The notes under the pieces: generated by a model | The model's database searches: none | Seen by the model: the letters and a program-made list of their open reading frames with translations, nothing else | What the model was told of the DNA's origin: nothing | Assembly: GCA_028290305.1 (NCBI GenBank) | Contig: JAQGKC010000319.1 | Location: 1 to 40,154, forward strand | From: Bradyrhizobium sp. | GTDB taxonomy: Bacteria > Pseudomonadota > Alphaproteobacteria > Rhizobiales > Xanthobacteraceae | Direction of reading: 5' to 3' | DNA length: 40,154 bases | Position numbers and translations under genes: made by a program | Part shown: piece after piece, positions 8,526 through 18,051 of the stretch | Position numbering within the stretch: the first letter of the stretch is position 1 | Layout: each line of letters opens with the position of its first letter

Positions 8526-9542
8526 ATGAAACGCGTATCTCTGGTTTTCACCCTTGCTCTCGCCGCCGGTCTTTCCACCCAGGCCGCTGATGCGCAGACG
8601 CTCAAGACGGTTATGGACCGCGGCATGTTATCCTGCGGCGTGAGCCAGGGCTTGCCGGGCTTTTCGGCGCCCGACGACAAGGGCAACTGGACCGGGCTCG
8701 ACGTTGACGTCTGTCGCGCGGTTGCAGCCGCCATCTTCAACGATCCAACCAAGGTCAAATTCGTGCCGCTGTCAGCCAAGGATCGCTTCACCGCCCTGCA
8801 GTCCGGCGAGATCGACGTGCTCTCGCGTAACACAACCTGGACGCTTTCCCGTGACACCTCGCTAGGCGCCAATTTTACCGGCGTGACCTATTATGACGGT
8901 CAGGGCTTCCTGGTGAAGAAATCCCTCAAGGTCAATTCCGCGCTGGAACTGAACAGCGCATCGGTCTGCGTGCAGACCGGCACGACGACGGAGCAAAATC
9001 TCGCCGACTACTTCAAAGGCAACAACATGAAGTATGAGGTGATCGCGTTCGGCACCGCGGACGAAACCGTCAAGGCCTACGAATCCGGACGCTGTGACGT
9101 CTTCACCTCTGATGTCTCGCAGCTCTATGCCGAGCGTCTGAAGCTTTCAAATCCAGCCGATCACAGCGTACTTCCGGAGGTGATTTCGAAGGAGCCGCTC
9201 GGCCCGATGGTGCGCCACGGCGACGACCAATGGTTCGATCTCGTGAAGTGGGTGTTGTTTGCGATGGTTGACGCGGAGGAGCTTGGCGTCACCCAAAAGA
9301 ACGTCGATGACATGGCAAAATCGGACAAGCCGGAGCTCAAAAGGGCCTTCGGCACCGATGGCAATCTCGGCGAACAACTCGGCCTTACCAAGGATTGGGT
9401 GTTGCGGATCGTGAAGGCCGTCGGCAATTACGGCGAGGCTTTCGATCGCAACGTCGGCGCCGGTTCGAAGCTCGGGATTGCCCGTGGACTCAACCAGCTC
9501 TGGAACAAGGGCGGAATCCAGTACGCGCCGCCGATCCGCTGA
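8526..9542 (+). CDS. aapJ: General L-amino-acid ABC transporter, substrate-binding protein
   Basis: A 338-residue periplasmic solute-binding protein of family 3 (SBP_bac_3), the capture component of the Aap broad-range amino-acid uptake system. The signal peptide covers about residues 1-24 (MKRVSLVFTLALAAGLSTQA). The mature protein opens TLKTVMDRGMLSCGVSQG, followed by GLDVDVCRAVAAAI and ALQSGEIDVLSRNTTWTLSR, the usual AapJ order. ATG 8526 is preferred over TTG 8511 because GAAAGG sits at proper spacing. It heads the operon aapJ-Q-M-P and is the first and presumably most highly expressed gene. Confidence 0.93.
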   Translation: MKRVSLVFTLALAAGLSTQAADAQTLKTVMDRGMLSCGVSQGLPGFSAPDDKGNWTGLDVDVCRAVAAAIFNDPTKVKFVPLSAKDRFTALQSGEIDVLSRNTTWTLSRDTSLGANFTGVTYYDGQGFLVKKSLKVNSALELNSASVCVQTGTTTEQNLADYFKGNNMKYEVIAFGTADETVKAYESGRCDVFTSDVSQLYAERLKLSNPADHSVLPEVISKEPLGPMVRHGDDQWFDLVKWVLFAMVDAEELGVTQKNVDDMAKSDKPELKRAFGTDGNLGEQLGLTKDWVLRIVKAVGNYGEAFDRNVGAGSKLGIARGLNQLWNKGGIQYAPPIR

Positions 9543-9563
9543 TCGCGGCAAGCAGCGGCTGCG

Positions 9564-10769
9564 ATGACGACCGGGCCCCGACCACCACCGCCGCAGTTTG
9601 TCGCCAGACTGCGGCGTGCACTTGGCGGCCGTGCGGGCTGGGGAGGATTCGTCCTTCAGATCTTGTTCGTCGCGGCCCTGGCCTGGATCGGCTATGAGAT
9701 CGTGGCCAACGCCCGCGCCAATTTGCAGTCGCAGCGGATCACATCCGGCTTCGGATTTCTCGCGAATACGGCCGGGTTTGACGTCAGCCAAAGCTTGATT
9801 CCATATTCCGGGTCCGACACCTATACCCGCGTCTTTCTGGTGGGTTTGCTCAACACGTTGCTGGTCGCGATCATCGGTATTTTCTTCTCGACCGTGATCG
9901 GATTTCTCGTCGCGCTGGGCCGGCTGTCGCCGAACTGGCTGTTGTCGCGCATCTCGGGCGGCTACGTCGAACTGGTGCGCAATCTGCCGCTATTGTTCCA
10001 GATCCTGTTCTGGTACCTCGCCGTGCTCAGCGCGCTGCCGAATCCGCGGCAAAGCATCTCGCTGTTCGGCAGCGTCTTTCTCAGCAATCGCGGTCTCGTG
10101 ATTCCGAAGCCGGTTGCCGAGGCGGGGTTGGGTGCTGTTGCGGTCGCTCTGCTGGTTGCGATCGTCGCCTCACTGCTGCTACGCGCCTACGCGCGCCGCC
10201 AATTGTTTCAAACCGGCAAGTTGTTGACCATCTGGCCCTATGTGATCGGGCTATTGATCGGATTGCCGCTCGTCACATCGTTCATCTTCGGCGCGCCTGT
10301 TACCTTTGAAGTGCCCGAACTCAAGGGGTTTAATTTTTCCGGCGGATCGCGACTGATCCCGGAATTCGTGGCGCTGACGCTGGCGCTGTCGACCTATACC
10401 GCGGCATTCATCGCTGAAATCGTGCGGGCCGGCATTCAGTCGGTCCACAAGGGACAGATGGAAGCAGGGGCCTCGCTTGGGCTACAGCGCGGTTCGACGC
10501 TGCGGCTGATCGTGGTGCCGCAGGCGTTGCGCGTCATCCTGCCGCCGCTCACCAACCAGTATCTGAACCTCACCAAGAACTCGTCGTTGGCGGTGGCGAT
10601 CGGATATCCCGACCTGTTCTCGGTGTTTGCGGGAACGACTCTCAGCCAGACCGGTCAGGCGATTGAAATCATCGCGATCACGATGGGCGTCTATCTGCTG
10701 ATTTCACTCGTGACCAGCGCGATCATGAGCTTCTACGGATGGCGGATCGGCCGGAGCCTTGGCGCATGA
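9564..10769 (+). CDS. aapQ: General L-amino-acid ABC transporter, permease
   Basis: A 401-residue inner-membrane permease of the His/Glu/Gln/Arg/opine family (BPD_transp_1). The N-terminus has one membrane segment and a family-specific periplasmic stretch. A coupling motif (EAGASLGLQRGSTLRLIVVPQA) near residues 305-326 contacts the ATPase. LVGLLNTLLVAIIG starts the conserved transmembrane domain. It follows aapJ by 21 bp and its stop overlaps the aapM start (ATGA at 10766). It forms a heterodimeric channel with AapM. Confidence 0.93.
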   Translation: MTTGPRPPPPQFVARLRRALGGRAGWGGFVLQILFVAALAWIGYEIVANARANLQSQRITSGFGFLANTAGFDVSQSLIPYSGSDTYTRVFLVGLLNTLLVAIIGIFFSTVIGFLVALGRLSPNWLLSRISGGYVELVRNLPLLFQILFWYLAVLSALPNPRQSISLFGSVFLSNRGLVIPKPVAEAGLGAVAVALLVAIVASLLLRAYARRQLFQTGKLLTIWPYVIGLLIGLPLVTSFIFGAPVTFEVPELKGFNFSGGSRLIPEFVALTLALSTYTAAFIAEIVRAGIQSVHKGQMEAGASLGLQRGSTLRLIVVPQALRVILPPLTNQYLNLTKNSSLAVAIGYPDLFSVFAGTTLSQTGQAIEIIAITMGVYLLISLVTSAIMSFYGWRIGRSLGA

Positions 10770-12289
10770 GCGACACCGCCGCTTCATCGTTCGTTCGCCA
10801 GGAGCTCATTCCCGAGCGCGCCGCGCCGGTCAAGACCACGGGTTTTATCGGGTTTCTGCGCACGCGGCTGTTCAATTCGCCAGCCAACATCCTGCTTACC
10901 CTGGTGAGCGTGCTTCTGCTCTGGTTTATCGTCGTGCCCGCCGTCCGGTTCCTGCTGTTCGATGCGGTCTGGCGCGGGACTGACCGGAATGCATGTCTGG
11001 CGGAGAATGCCGGACATACCGTCGGCGCGTGCTGGCCTTTCGTGCGGGCGAAATTCTTCCAATTCGTTTACGGATTTTATCCGGAGCCTGAGCGTTGGCG
11101 GGTCAATCTGACGTTCATCCTTGCCGCGCTGTTGCTGCTGCCACTCTTGATTCCACGGCTGCCGGCCAAGGGCCTCAGCGCCGGCCTGTTCTTCATTGCA
11201 TTTCCCATCGTCGCGTTTTTCCTGCTGCATGGGGGCGGGCTTGATGGCTTCGGCGTCAGCTGGACGGCCGGCCTGTTGTCCGGATTTAGCGCCAGCATCG
11301 GAGATGCCGGCCGCAAGCTGACAAGCGTGGGCGAGGCAACCGCGGTCATTGGCCCGCTGCTGGCTCTGTTGGGAAAACTCGTCGTCCTGCTCAGTACTGT
11401 CGTCTCGATCCTGATCTGGCCGCTGACGTGGCTTCGCGATCAAATTCAGACGTCATCCCGTCCGGTCTGGGCCGACCTGGCGGCGACCGCCGCTATCGTC
11501 TCGATCCTGCTCTTGGTTTTGAACGGCGGCATCCGCACCGGATGGCGTTCGTTCGTCGCCGGCCTTGCGATCTTCGCCGGCATCGGCGCGGTGATCGCCG
11601 TGATGGGCCTCGACCACGGCGGATTGCCTATCGTCGATACCAGGCTCTGGGGTGGCCTTCTGGTAACGCTGGTGGTGTCGGTCACCGGTATCGTCACGTC
11701 GATGCCGGTCGGCATCGCATTGGCGCTGGGCCGGCGCTCGACGATTCCACTGATCCGGATTTTCTCCGTTGCGTTTATCGAATTCTGGCGCGGCGTCCCG
11801 CTGATCACCGTGCTGTTCTTCGCAACTTACATGCTGCCACTGTTCCTGCCGGGCAATTTCACCGTCGACGGATTGGTGCGTGTCCTGATCGGTATCGCGC
11901 TGTTCGCCGGCGCCTATAACGCCGAGGTCATCCGCGGCGGCCTGCAGGCGATCCCGCGCGGGCAGGGTGAGGCTGCGAGCGCGCTCGGCTTGTCCTATTG
12001 GAAGACGACAGGGCTGATCGTGATGCCGCAAGCCCTGCGCCACGTCATTCCCGGCCTCGTCAACAGCTTCATCGCCTTGTTCAAGGACACCTCGCTGGTT
12101 TCGATTGTTGCGCTGTTCGATCTGCTCGGGCAGTTGCGGGCTTCGTTTGCCGATCCGGTCTGGGCTACTCCGACCACGCTGTTTACCGGGTTCGCCTTCA
12201 CAGGACTGGTCTACTTCGCCTTCTGTTTTGGCATGTCGCGTTATTCATTGTTCGTCGAATATCGGCTGAACGCACACCGGCGGAGTTGA
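10766..12289 (+). CDS. aapM: General L-amino-acid ABC transporter, permease
   Basis: A 507-residue second permease of the Aap system. The catalytic-core half (about 300-507) is a standard BPD_transp_1 domain with [18 protein letters not shown], the [11 protein letters not shown] block and the coupling loop [14 protein letters not shown]. The N-terminal 300 residues hold several extra hydrophobic segments. ATG 10766 overlaps the aapQ stop, so the start upstream at 10739 is rejected. As I recall it, rhizobial AapM is nearer 380-400 residues, so this copy carries about 100 extra residues between the first membrane segments and the core. Confidence 0.9.
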   Translation: MSDTAASSFVRQELIPERAAPVKTTGFIGFLRTRLFNSPANILLTLVSVLLLWFIVVPAVRFLLFDAVWRGTDRNACLAENAGHTVGACWPFVRAKFFQFVYGFYPEPERWRVNLTFILAALLLLPLLIPRLPAKGLSAGLFFIAFPIVAFFLLHGGGLDGFGVSWTAGLLSGFSASIGDAGRKLTSVGEATAVIGPLLALLGKLVVLLSTVVSILIWPLTWLRDQIQTSSRPVWADLAATAAIVSILLLVLNGGIRTGWRSFVAGLAIFAGIGAVIAVMGLDHGGLPIVDTRLWGGLLVTLVVSVTGIVTSMPVGIALALGRRSTIPLIRIFSVAFIEFWRGVPLITVLFFATYMLPLFLPGNFTVDGLVRVLIGIALFAGAYNAEVIRGGLQAIPRGQGEAASALGLSYWKTTGLIVMPQALRHVIPGLVNSFIALFKDTSLVSIVALFDLLGQLRASFADPVWATPTTLFTGFAFTGLVYFAFCFGMSRYSLFVEYRLNAHRRS

Positions 12290-12300
12290 GTAAAATAATC

Positions 12301-13041
12301 ATGGCTGCGAATTCGATTGTCAGCATTGCCGGTCTCAACAAATGGTTTGGCGATTTTCACGTGCTGCGCGACATCGACCTCGATGTCGCCAAAGGCGAAC
12401 GTATCGTGATCTGCGGCCCTTCGGGCTCGGGCAAATCGACGCTGATCCGCTGCATCAACGCGCTGGAGGAATTTCAGGAGGGCCGGATTGTCGTCGACGG
12501 CATCGAGCTTGGGCCGAATTTGCGGCGCGTCGATGAAGTCCGGCGCGAAGTCGGCATGGTGTTCCAGAGCTTCAATCTGTTTCCGCATTTGACCGTGCTG
12601 GAGAACTGCACGCTGGCGCCGATCTGGGTGCGCAACATTCCGAAGAAAGATGCCGAAGCGGCGGCCATGAAATATCTGGAGCGGGTGAAAATTCCGCAAC
12701 AGGCCAACAAATATCCGGGCCAGATGTCAGGCGGTCAGCAGCAGCGCGTCGCGATCGCGCGTGCGCTCACCATGAACCCGAAGGTGATGCTGTTCGATGA
12801 GCCGACATCGGCGCTGGATCCCGAGATGGTCAAGGAAGTGCTCGACACCATGGTCGATCTTGCCAATGAGGGCATGACCATGCTGGTTGTCACCCACGAA
12901 ATGGGATTTGCCAGGGAAGTAGCCGATCGTATCGTCTTCATGGATGCCGGGCAAATTATCGAGGCGAATACGCCAACGAATTTCTTCGCCAATCCGCAGC
13001 ATGCGCGGACCAAGCTGTTTCTGAGTCAGATCTTGAGATAG
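12301..13041 (+). CDS. aapP: General L-amino-acid ABC transporter, ATP-binding protein
   Basis: A 246-residue ABC ATPase that powers the Aap importer. Walker A is GPSGSGKST at 39-47. The signature is MSGGQQQR, and Walker B is [26 protein letters not shown] holds the switch His. The start at ATG 12301 follows aapM by 11 bp; an open frame reaching further left overlaps aapM and is not used. It is the last gene of the operon, followed by an inverted repeat. Confidence 0.95.
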   Translation: MAANSIVSIAGLNKWFGDFHVLRDIDLDVAKGERIVICGPSGSGKSTLIRCINALEEFQEGRIVVDGIELGPNLRRVDEVRREVGMVFQSFNLFPHLTVLENCTLAPIWVRNIPKKDAEAAAMKYLERVKIPQQANKYPGQMSGGQQQRVAIARALTMNPKVMLFDEPTSALDPEMVKEVLDTMVDLANEGMTMLVVTHEMGFAREVADRIVFMDAGQIIEANTPTNFFANPQHARTKLFLSQILR

Positions 13042-13052
13042 GTCGCTGCATC

Positions 13053-13133
13053 GTCGTTGCGAGGAGCGCAGCGACGAAGCAATCCAGTCTGAGCTTGCGG
13101 TCCCTGGATTGCTTCGCTGCGCTCGCAATGACG
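13053..13133. repeat. Imperfect palindromic repeat between aapP and cysK
   Basis: The left arm 13053-13087 (GAAGCAATCCAG at its inner end) pairs with 13103-13133 (CTGGATTGCTTC at its inner end), with two 3-base insertions in the left arm and a loop of about 15 bases. The arms resemble a short intergenic palindromic family frequent in Bradyrhizobium and relatives. Lying between convergent aapP and cysK, it could fold in RNA from either strand and act as a terminator or mRNA 3' stabiliser. Confidence 0.75.
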
Positions 13134-13147
13134 GTCGCGGCACCCAC

Positions 13148-14188
13148 TCACACCTTCTCGAACGGCACGTCGATGTTGCTGCGCTTCTCCAGCCATTCCG
13201 GCACCGGGAGCTTCTTCGAGCGCATGAACTCCGGATTGAACAGCTTCGACTGATAGCGGTTTCCGGAGTCACACAGGATCGTTACGATGGTGTGGCCGGG
13301 TCCGAGCTGTTTTGCCAGCCTGATCGCGCCCGCGACGTTGATGCCCGTAGAGGCGCCGAGGCAGAGGCCTTCGTGCTCGAGCAGTTCGTAAATGACGGGC
13401 ACGGCTTCTTCGTCCGGAATGAGATAGGCCTCGTCCACCTTGGCCTCCTTGATCACCGGCGTCACGCGTCCGAGCCCGATGCCTTCGGCGATCGAACCGC
13501 CCGGGGTCGATTTGGCCTCGCCGTGTTTGAACAATTCGTACATGGCAGCACCACGCGGATCGGCGCAGCCGATTACGATGTTCTTTTTCTTTTCCTTCAG
13601 GAAAGAGCTGATGCCTGCGAGGGTGCCGCCGGTTCCGACCGAGCATATGAAGCCATCAACCTTGCCGCCGGTCTGCTCCCAGATCTCGGGGCCGGTCGAA
13701 TCGTAGTGCGCCTTCGGGTTATCCAGATTGTTCCACTGATCGGCGAATAACACGCCATTCGGCTCGCTCTTGCGGAGCTGATCGGCCAGCCTTTTTCCGA
13801 CATGCTGGTAACTGTTCGGATTGGCATAGGGCAGCGCCGGCACTTCGACCAATTCGGCGCCGCAGAGCCGCAGCATATCTTTCTTTTCCTGGCTTTGGGT
13901 TTCCGGAATCACGATCAATGTCCGGTAACCGCGCGCGCTGGCAACAACGGCGAGACCGATTCCGGTGTTGCCCGCGGTTGCCTCCACCACCAAACCACCG
14001 GGCTTGAGGTCACCGCGCTTCTCGGCCTCGAGGATCATCCATTTTCCGGCTCGATCCTTCACGGACTGTCCGGGGTTCATGAATTCAGCTTTGCCGAGAA
14101 TGGTGCAGCCGGTCTCCTCGGAAGCGCGCTTCAGTTTGATGAGCGGCGTATTGCCGATCGCTTCGACGACGTCGTTGTTGATGTTCAT
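13148..14188 (-). CDS. cysK: Cysteine synthase A (O-acetylserine sulfhydrylase)
   Basis: A 346-residue fold-type II PLP enzyme that makes L-cysteine from O-acetylserine and sulfide. IGNTPLIKL opens the domain; the PLP Lys is K44 in NPGQSVKDRAG. The acetylserine loop is VEATAGNTGIG at 68-78, the phosphate loop is SVGTGGTLAG, and CDSGNRYQSKLFN lies near the C-terminus. It is slightly longer than enteric CysK (about 320) through its C-terminal tail. It is convergent with aapP and monocistronic as far as visible. Cystathionine beta-synthase or CysM identity is less likely because the substrate loop matches CysK. Confidence 0.92.
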   Translation of the reverse strand: MNINNDVVEAIGNTPLIKLKRASEETGCTILGKAEFMNPGQSVKDRAGKWMILEAEKRGDLKPGGLVVEATAGNTGIGLAVVASARGYRTLIVIPETQSQEKKDMLRLCGAELVEVPALPYANPNSYQHVGKRLADQLRKSEPNGVLFADQWNNLDNPKAHYDSTGPEIWEQTGGKVDGFICSVGTGGTLAGISSFLKEKKKNIVIGCADPRGAAMYELFKHGEAKSTPGGSIAEGIGLGRVTPVIKEAKVDEAYLIPDEEAVPVIYELLEHEGLCLGASTGINVAGAIRLAKQLGPGHTIVTILCDSGNRYQSKLFNPEFMRSKKLPVPEWLEKRSNIDVPFEKV

Positions 14189-14431
14189 CTGCGGAATCTT
14201 GCCGGTTCGTTGTTTGATCCGGCAATAACCCTAAAGCGCGTGCAGCCGAAGTGGAAGCATTTTGAGGGGCGGCGCGCGCCAGGCGGACCCCGCGAAAACA
14301 AACGGAAAGACCCGCCCTGACGGGATTCGGCCTCGCAACGGGCGCGATCGTCTTGCTGCAGCTAAGGGAACCGGTCGTCGAGGCCGAGTGGCACGGTTGA
14401 TGCGCGCAGCCGCGAAGCGTATAGCGGGCGC

Positions 14432-15169
14432 ATGTCAAAACAATCCGAGGCTGAAACGGGCGCCGCCGTGGCGGAGGCGATCGCCGACTGTCCGCACTGC
14501 CACAAGCCATTGCCGCTGTGCATTTGCGACAGCATCACGCCGATCGAAAACAAGATTTCGCTGTTGATCCTGCAACATCCGCAGGAGCAGGACAGGGCGC
14601 TCGGCACCGCGCGACTGACCGCCCTGCATTTCAAGAATGCGGTCGTGAGGATTGGCTTGTCGTGGCCAAGTCTCTCCAAGGCGCTGGGACGGCCGGTCCA
14701 CGATCCTTCGCGTTGGGCGGTGCTCTATCTTGGCTCCGCTAAAGTTGCCGATCTCGACACGGACCGCGAGATCGTCGCCATCAACCGCAAGGGCGAAATC
14801 GAGGACAATCAGCGCGCCATCCTGAAGGATATCGAGGGCATCGTGCTGCTCGACGGCACCTGGAGCCAGGCCAAGGCGCTGTGGTGGCGCAATGCGTGGA
14901 TGCTGAAATGCCAGCGCATCATCCTCGGCCCGGCGCGGCCGTCACGCTATGGGCAATTGCGTCGCGAGCCGCGCCGCGACGGCCTGTCTACCATCGAGGC
15001 GGCGGCGATGTTGCTGGCCAGCCTCGAAAAGCGGCCGGACATCGAACAAACGCTGCACGAAAGCTTTGAGCGGATGCTGGCGAAATACCGTGAGGTACAA
15101 AGCGTGCTGCCCGAGCTCGCGCCCAAACCAAAGCCGAAGCGGGATTACCGTCGCCGCAAACGTGCCTGA
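14432..15169 (+). CDS. DTW-domain protein, tRNA-uridine aminocarboxypropyltransferase
   Basis: A 245-residue protein of the DTW family (PF03942). Characterised members (TapT/YfiP, DTWD) transfer the aminocarboxypropyl group of SAM to uridine in tRNA, giving acp3U. Zinc ligands are probably C20, C23, C30 and C32 in CPHCHKPLPLCIC. The domain motif appears as LLDGTWSQAKALWWRN, with PSRYGQLRREP next. A Lys/Arg-rich tail (KPKPKRDYRRRKRA) may aid RNA binding. It is transcribed divergently from cysK and is convergent with the FUSC gene 40 bp downstream. Confidence 0.85.
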   Translation: MSKQSEAETGAAVAEAIADCPHCHKPLPLCICDSITPIENKISLLILQHPQEQDRALGTARLTALHFKNAVVRIGLSWPSLSKALGRPVHDPSRWAVLYLGSAKVADLDTDREIVAINRKGEIEDNQRAILKDIEGIVLLDGTWSQAKALWWRNAWMLKCQRIILGPARPSRYGQLRREPRRDGLSTIEAAAMLLASLEKRPDIEQTLHESFERMLAKYREVQSVLPELAPKPKPKRDYRRRKRA

Positions 15170-15208
15170 TCGGGCCGTTGCCTTAGGATCGAGGGCACGG
15201 TTGCAGCA

Positions 15209-16333
15209 TTATGCGTCGTCGCTCGACTTGTTCGTCCCAATCTCCGCCGACTCGCTCCAGTCAGCCACGCAACGCTCCAGGTCTTTTAAATTCTGTCGCA
15301 TCTGTTCGAGGGAAAATCCCAGCGCGAAGAAGCGCTCGATGACGTCACCCGGCAAGCCTCGTGTCAGACCTTCGCTGCGTACCGCCGCGACCTCCGCGGC
15401 GTAAGCCTCCAACGCCGCCTGCACCGGCCAGATCGCAGGCGTGCCGCGGCCGGTCCGTAGTGCCACGGCCATCGTCCTGAGATATTCGACCATCGTGCTG
15501 CTGACGCGTGCAAGCGGCGCGGCGAGGCGTCTCTGCAGTTCTGACGGCAGAGGCGCCACGCTGGCCCGCCCGATCATCACGAGATCATGGCGCAGCCGCA
15601 GGATTGTGCGCAGCAACGGTCCGGTATCGGGTCCGGTGGCGAGCCGGGCGGCACGCTCGCGCTCCGCTTCGGCGCCGATGGCGTTCAATCCGACCAATGC
15701 CGCGCCGATTCCGTCTTGCAGCTTGTGAAGTGCGTCATTGTCCAGGCCCCGCGTCAGGCCCGACAGCAATTCATTCAGCGCCGCCGCCATCAATTCGAGC
15801 ACGCGCGCGGCGCTGGCACGGATCTGGCTATGCGCCCGCGAGGGTAGCACCAGAAACGACACCAGGAGCCCGGTGATCGCACCGACCGCGACCTCCAGAA
15901 CCCGATCGATCGCGGAGTCCAGTGGATTGCCGTGGTTCATCGTCGGAAGCAGCAGCACGATGATAGCGGTGACGGTAGCAACGTTCAGGCTCGGATTGAT
16001 CGCCGCGATGAAGGCCAGGGGCGCTACCGCCAGCACCAGAACTGCGAGCAGGGCGCCTTCCCCGGAATGCGGGATCAATACAGCGACGGCCCCGCCATAA
16101 ACCGCGCCGCCCAAGGTTCCGATCAGATAATCGCGGGTTGCCTTGAGCGATCGGCCGACGCTCATCTGGGTCACGATGATGGACGTCAGCACCGCCCACA
16201 GCGGCAGCTTGAGGCCCAACGCCAGCGCGATCACCAGGGCGCCCATGGCGGCCACGGTGACCCGGACGCCCAAGCCAAGTTCCACCTTTCGGGATTCGAG
16301 CCAGGCGGCGACGCGTTTGATGAATGCGATCAT
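15209..16333 (-). CDS. FUSC-family membrane protein (aromatic acid exporter-like)
   Basis: A 374-residue inner-membrane protein. The N-terminal half (about 15-170) has six closely packed hydrophobic segments with the FUSC/ArAE pattern, including LWAVLTSIIVTQMSVGRSLK and the Gly-rich IGTLGGAVYGG. The C-terminal half is a soluble helical region. The family exports aromatic acids or other toxic compounds, often with a membrane fusion partner, but none is encoded here, so the substrate is unknown. It lies convergent with the DTW gene. Confidence 0.8.
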   Translation of the reverse strand: MIAFIKRVAAWLESRKVELGLGVRVTVAAMGALVIALALGLKLPLWAVLTSIIVTQMSVGRSLKATRDYLIGTLGGAVYGGAVAVLIPHSGEGALLAVLVLAVAPLAFIAAINPSLNVATVTAIIVLLLPTMNHGNPLDSAIDRVLEVAVGAITGLLVSFLVLPSRAHSQIRASAARVLELMAAALNELLSGLTRGLDNDALHKLQDGIGAALVGLNAIGAEAERERAARLATGPDTGPLLRTILRLRHDLVMIGRASVAPLPSELQRRLAAPLARVSSTMVEYLRTMAVALRTGRGTPAIWPVQAALEAYAAEVAAVRSEGLTRGLPGDVIERFFALGFSLEQMRQNLKDLERCVADWSESAEIGTNKSSDDA

Positions 16334-16458
16334 CCGCAGTGATCCCTGTCGCAGATAGCATCGCTTATAGAGGGTTTTTGGCTCGTGCGGACGCCAGCAA
16401 TGCTGCTTGCCGACACCGACCGGATCCAGAATACTGGAATGAAATCAATGATTAAAGG

Positions 16459-16532
16459 TGGAGGCCACGACCAGAATTGAACTGGTGTACACGGTTTTGC
16501 AGACCGTTGCGTAACCACTCCGCCACGTGGCC
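16459..16532 (-). tRNA. tRNA-Cys (GCA)
   Basis: A 74-nt cloverleaf on the minus strand. The acceptor stem GGCCACG pairs with CGTGGCC; the anticodon loop CTGCAAA holds GCA; the T arm is CCAG-TTCAATT-CTGG; the discriminator is U, and CCA is encoded. The D arm begins GGCGGAGTGGTTACGC. All elements fit tRNA-Cys. Confidence 0.97.
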
Positions 16533-16643
16533 CCATGAGCCGGGATCAATATACAGCATCAACCGCTTAGGCAACCGCCCCACCTTCATCGCAGGAAGGC
16601 TGAGATCGCACGAAGGTATGGGTTTCCGCGCACGGTTTGAGGC

Positions 16644-16940
16644 TCACCGCGTTGCATTTGCCGGCGACACGCTGGTCGAGGGAGCGGAATTGATTGGCGT
16701 CCGTTCGGTCGATTGCCCGGGCGGCAGTCGCGCTCGCGCCATGTTGACGAGGCAACCGTATTGCGAAACTGAAATCGTCCCGTCGCTGCATTCGAATCTG
16801 GGCGGTTCAGCGTCAGTGGCCGGAACAGGTTTTTCCAACGCGGCAGCTTGCTGGGGTGCGGGTGCCTGCGCAACCGGCTTCGGGGACAAGGCGCAGCCTG
16901 CGCAGGAAAGCGAGATCAATAAGACAGGGCCTGTCCGCAT
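16644..16940 (-). CDS. Small putative lipoprotein
   Basis: A 98-residue protein starting at ATG 16940 (GGAAG upstream); a longer reading from 17000 would bury the signal. The N-terminus is a lipoprotein signal ending LISLSCAGC, with Cys17 as the likely lipid anchor, followed by a Pro/Ala-rich linker. A small C-terminal region with two Cys (ECSDGTISVSQYGCLVNMA) could form a disulfide in the periplasm. No family recognised. The nearest gene on the same strand is tRNA-Cys, about 110 bp downstream. Confidence 0.65.
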   Translation of the reverse strand: MRTGPVLLISLSCAGCALSPKPVAQAPAPQQAAALEKPVPATDAEPPRFECSDGTISVSQYGCLVNMARARLPPGQSTERTPINSAPSTSVSPANATR

Positions 16941-17218
16941 TCGCGCAAGCTTCCGGAAAACCACTCCAGCGGCCGATGCGATTGGCTCGTCCAGCGGCAA
17001 TCGACTAGCCCGTGAGCTCCTTCAGCATACAACGGCTGTGCATGATTCGGACATAAAGAGCCGGTGCCTTCACGGCAGCTTGACGGACTGCCCACTTCTA
17101 TAAATTGGAGCAGATAGACAGCCATCGGTCGGTCCGTTTATCGGATCGCGACCTGGATCAGGACAATCAACGCCTTGCGCTGGCTATTTGAGGGAGCGGG
17201 AAGTCCCACGTTGCGCGA

Positions 17219-17398
17219 TCAGCAGGCGGCGTACCAGCCTTCTGGAAATGGAATGAATCCCCAGGCCAGCTGGTTGTCGTTGGCGGCTCTCGGCGGCTGG
17301 TTGAACATCGGCAGGCGGGCCAAGGACTCCTCCTCCGGAGCGGGCGCAATGGACGTTCTCACGGCATCCAGCAATCGGTCGAATTCAACTTCACTCAT
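17219..17398 (-). CDS. Small hypothetical protein
   Basis: A 59-residue protein starting at ATG 17398 with GGAG at good spacing; the frame remains open upstream to 17431 but lacks a better start. The N-terminal half is an acidic helix (MSEVEFDRLLDAVRTSI); the C-terminal half is Pro/Trp-rich (AANDNQLAWGFIPFPEGW) and ends in Cys. No signal peptide and no family recognised. Confidence 0.55.
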   Translation of the reverse strand: MSEVEFDRLLDAVRTSIAPAPEEESLARLPMFNQPPRAANDNQLAWGFIPFPEGWYAAC

Positions 17399-17649
17399 CG
17401 CGCTCTCCAAGGTTCGAGCGCACGGTCTCAAAAGTCTTTTGTTTCCAGATTGAACAGATCGTTCAAATTGTATCGATCAGACGGTTGCGGCTGACGTGGT
17501 TGCTGATGTCTTAATTCATCGACGAGGAATAGACCGATCTGGTCGCGAGCCAATGTGAGGTAAATCACATTAGGCAAACAATCTTTGCCGTATTTGCCGA
17601 GATGACAACGGCGCGGCTGCAGTCGCCAGCCAAACCAGGAGATGCCGTC

Positions 17650-17907
17650 ATGAAGGCAAGCCTTACCGGATCGTCGGCCGTTGCGAGCCGCGCCAAACTT
17701 GGTTTGGCATTTGGACTCCTGCTCACGCTGTCCGCAACCGGCGCCGCGCAAGCCGAGCCGGGAACACCGGAGCAGAAGAGGGCCTGCACGCCCGACGTCT
17801 ACCGTCTCTGCGCCGGCGAAATTCCCAACGTCCGCGCTATCACCACCTGCCTGCGGCGGCAGAAGGCCAACCTCAGCGACGCCTGCCGGGCGGTGTTCGA
17901 ACAGTGA
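17650..17907 (+). CDS. Secreted cysteine-rich repeat protein
   Basis: An 85-residue exported protein. AGGAG lies 8 bases before ATG 17650; the earlier ATG at 17602 has no such site. The signal peptide ends around GAAQA (residues 31-35). The mature part matches one Cys-rich GLG1-type repeat (PF00839): ACTPDVYRLCAGEIPN, then TTCLRR, then LSDACRAVF, with four Cys at repeat spacing. Small alphaproteobacterial proteins of this type are periplasmic and of unknown function. Confidence 0.75.
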   Translation: MKASLTGSSAVASRAKLGLAFGLLLTLSATGAAQAEPGTPEQKRACTPDVYRLCAGEIPNVRAITTCLRRQKANLSDACRAVFEQ

Positions 17908-18051
17908 GCCGGCCGGCCAATCGCGATGCTCCGGCTTTCATTCGGCACTACGACGCCCGCGAGAAGACTCGCCAATGGTATTCCCTGATCAAGCTGGGGC
18001 ACGACCCTTCGGGCGATGCAAGAACCAGCGCGAGGCTACGTGGATCCAGTT

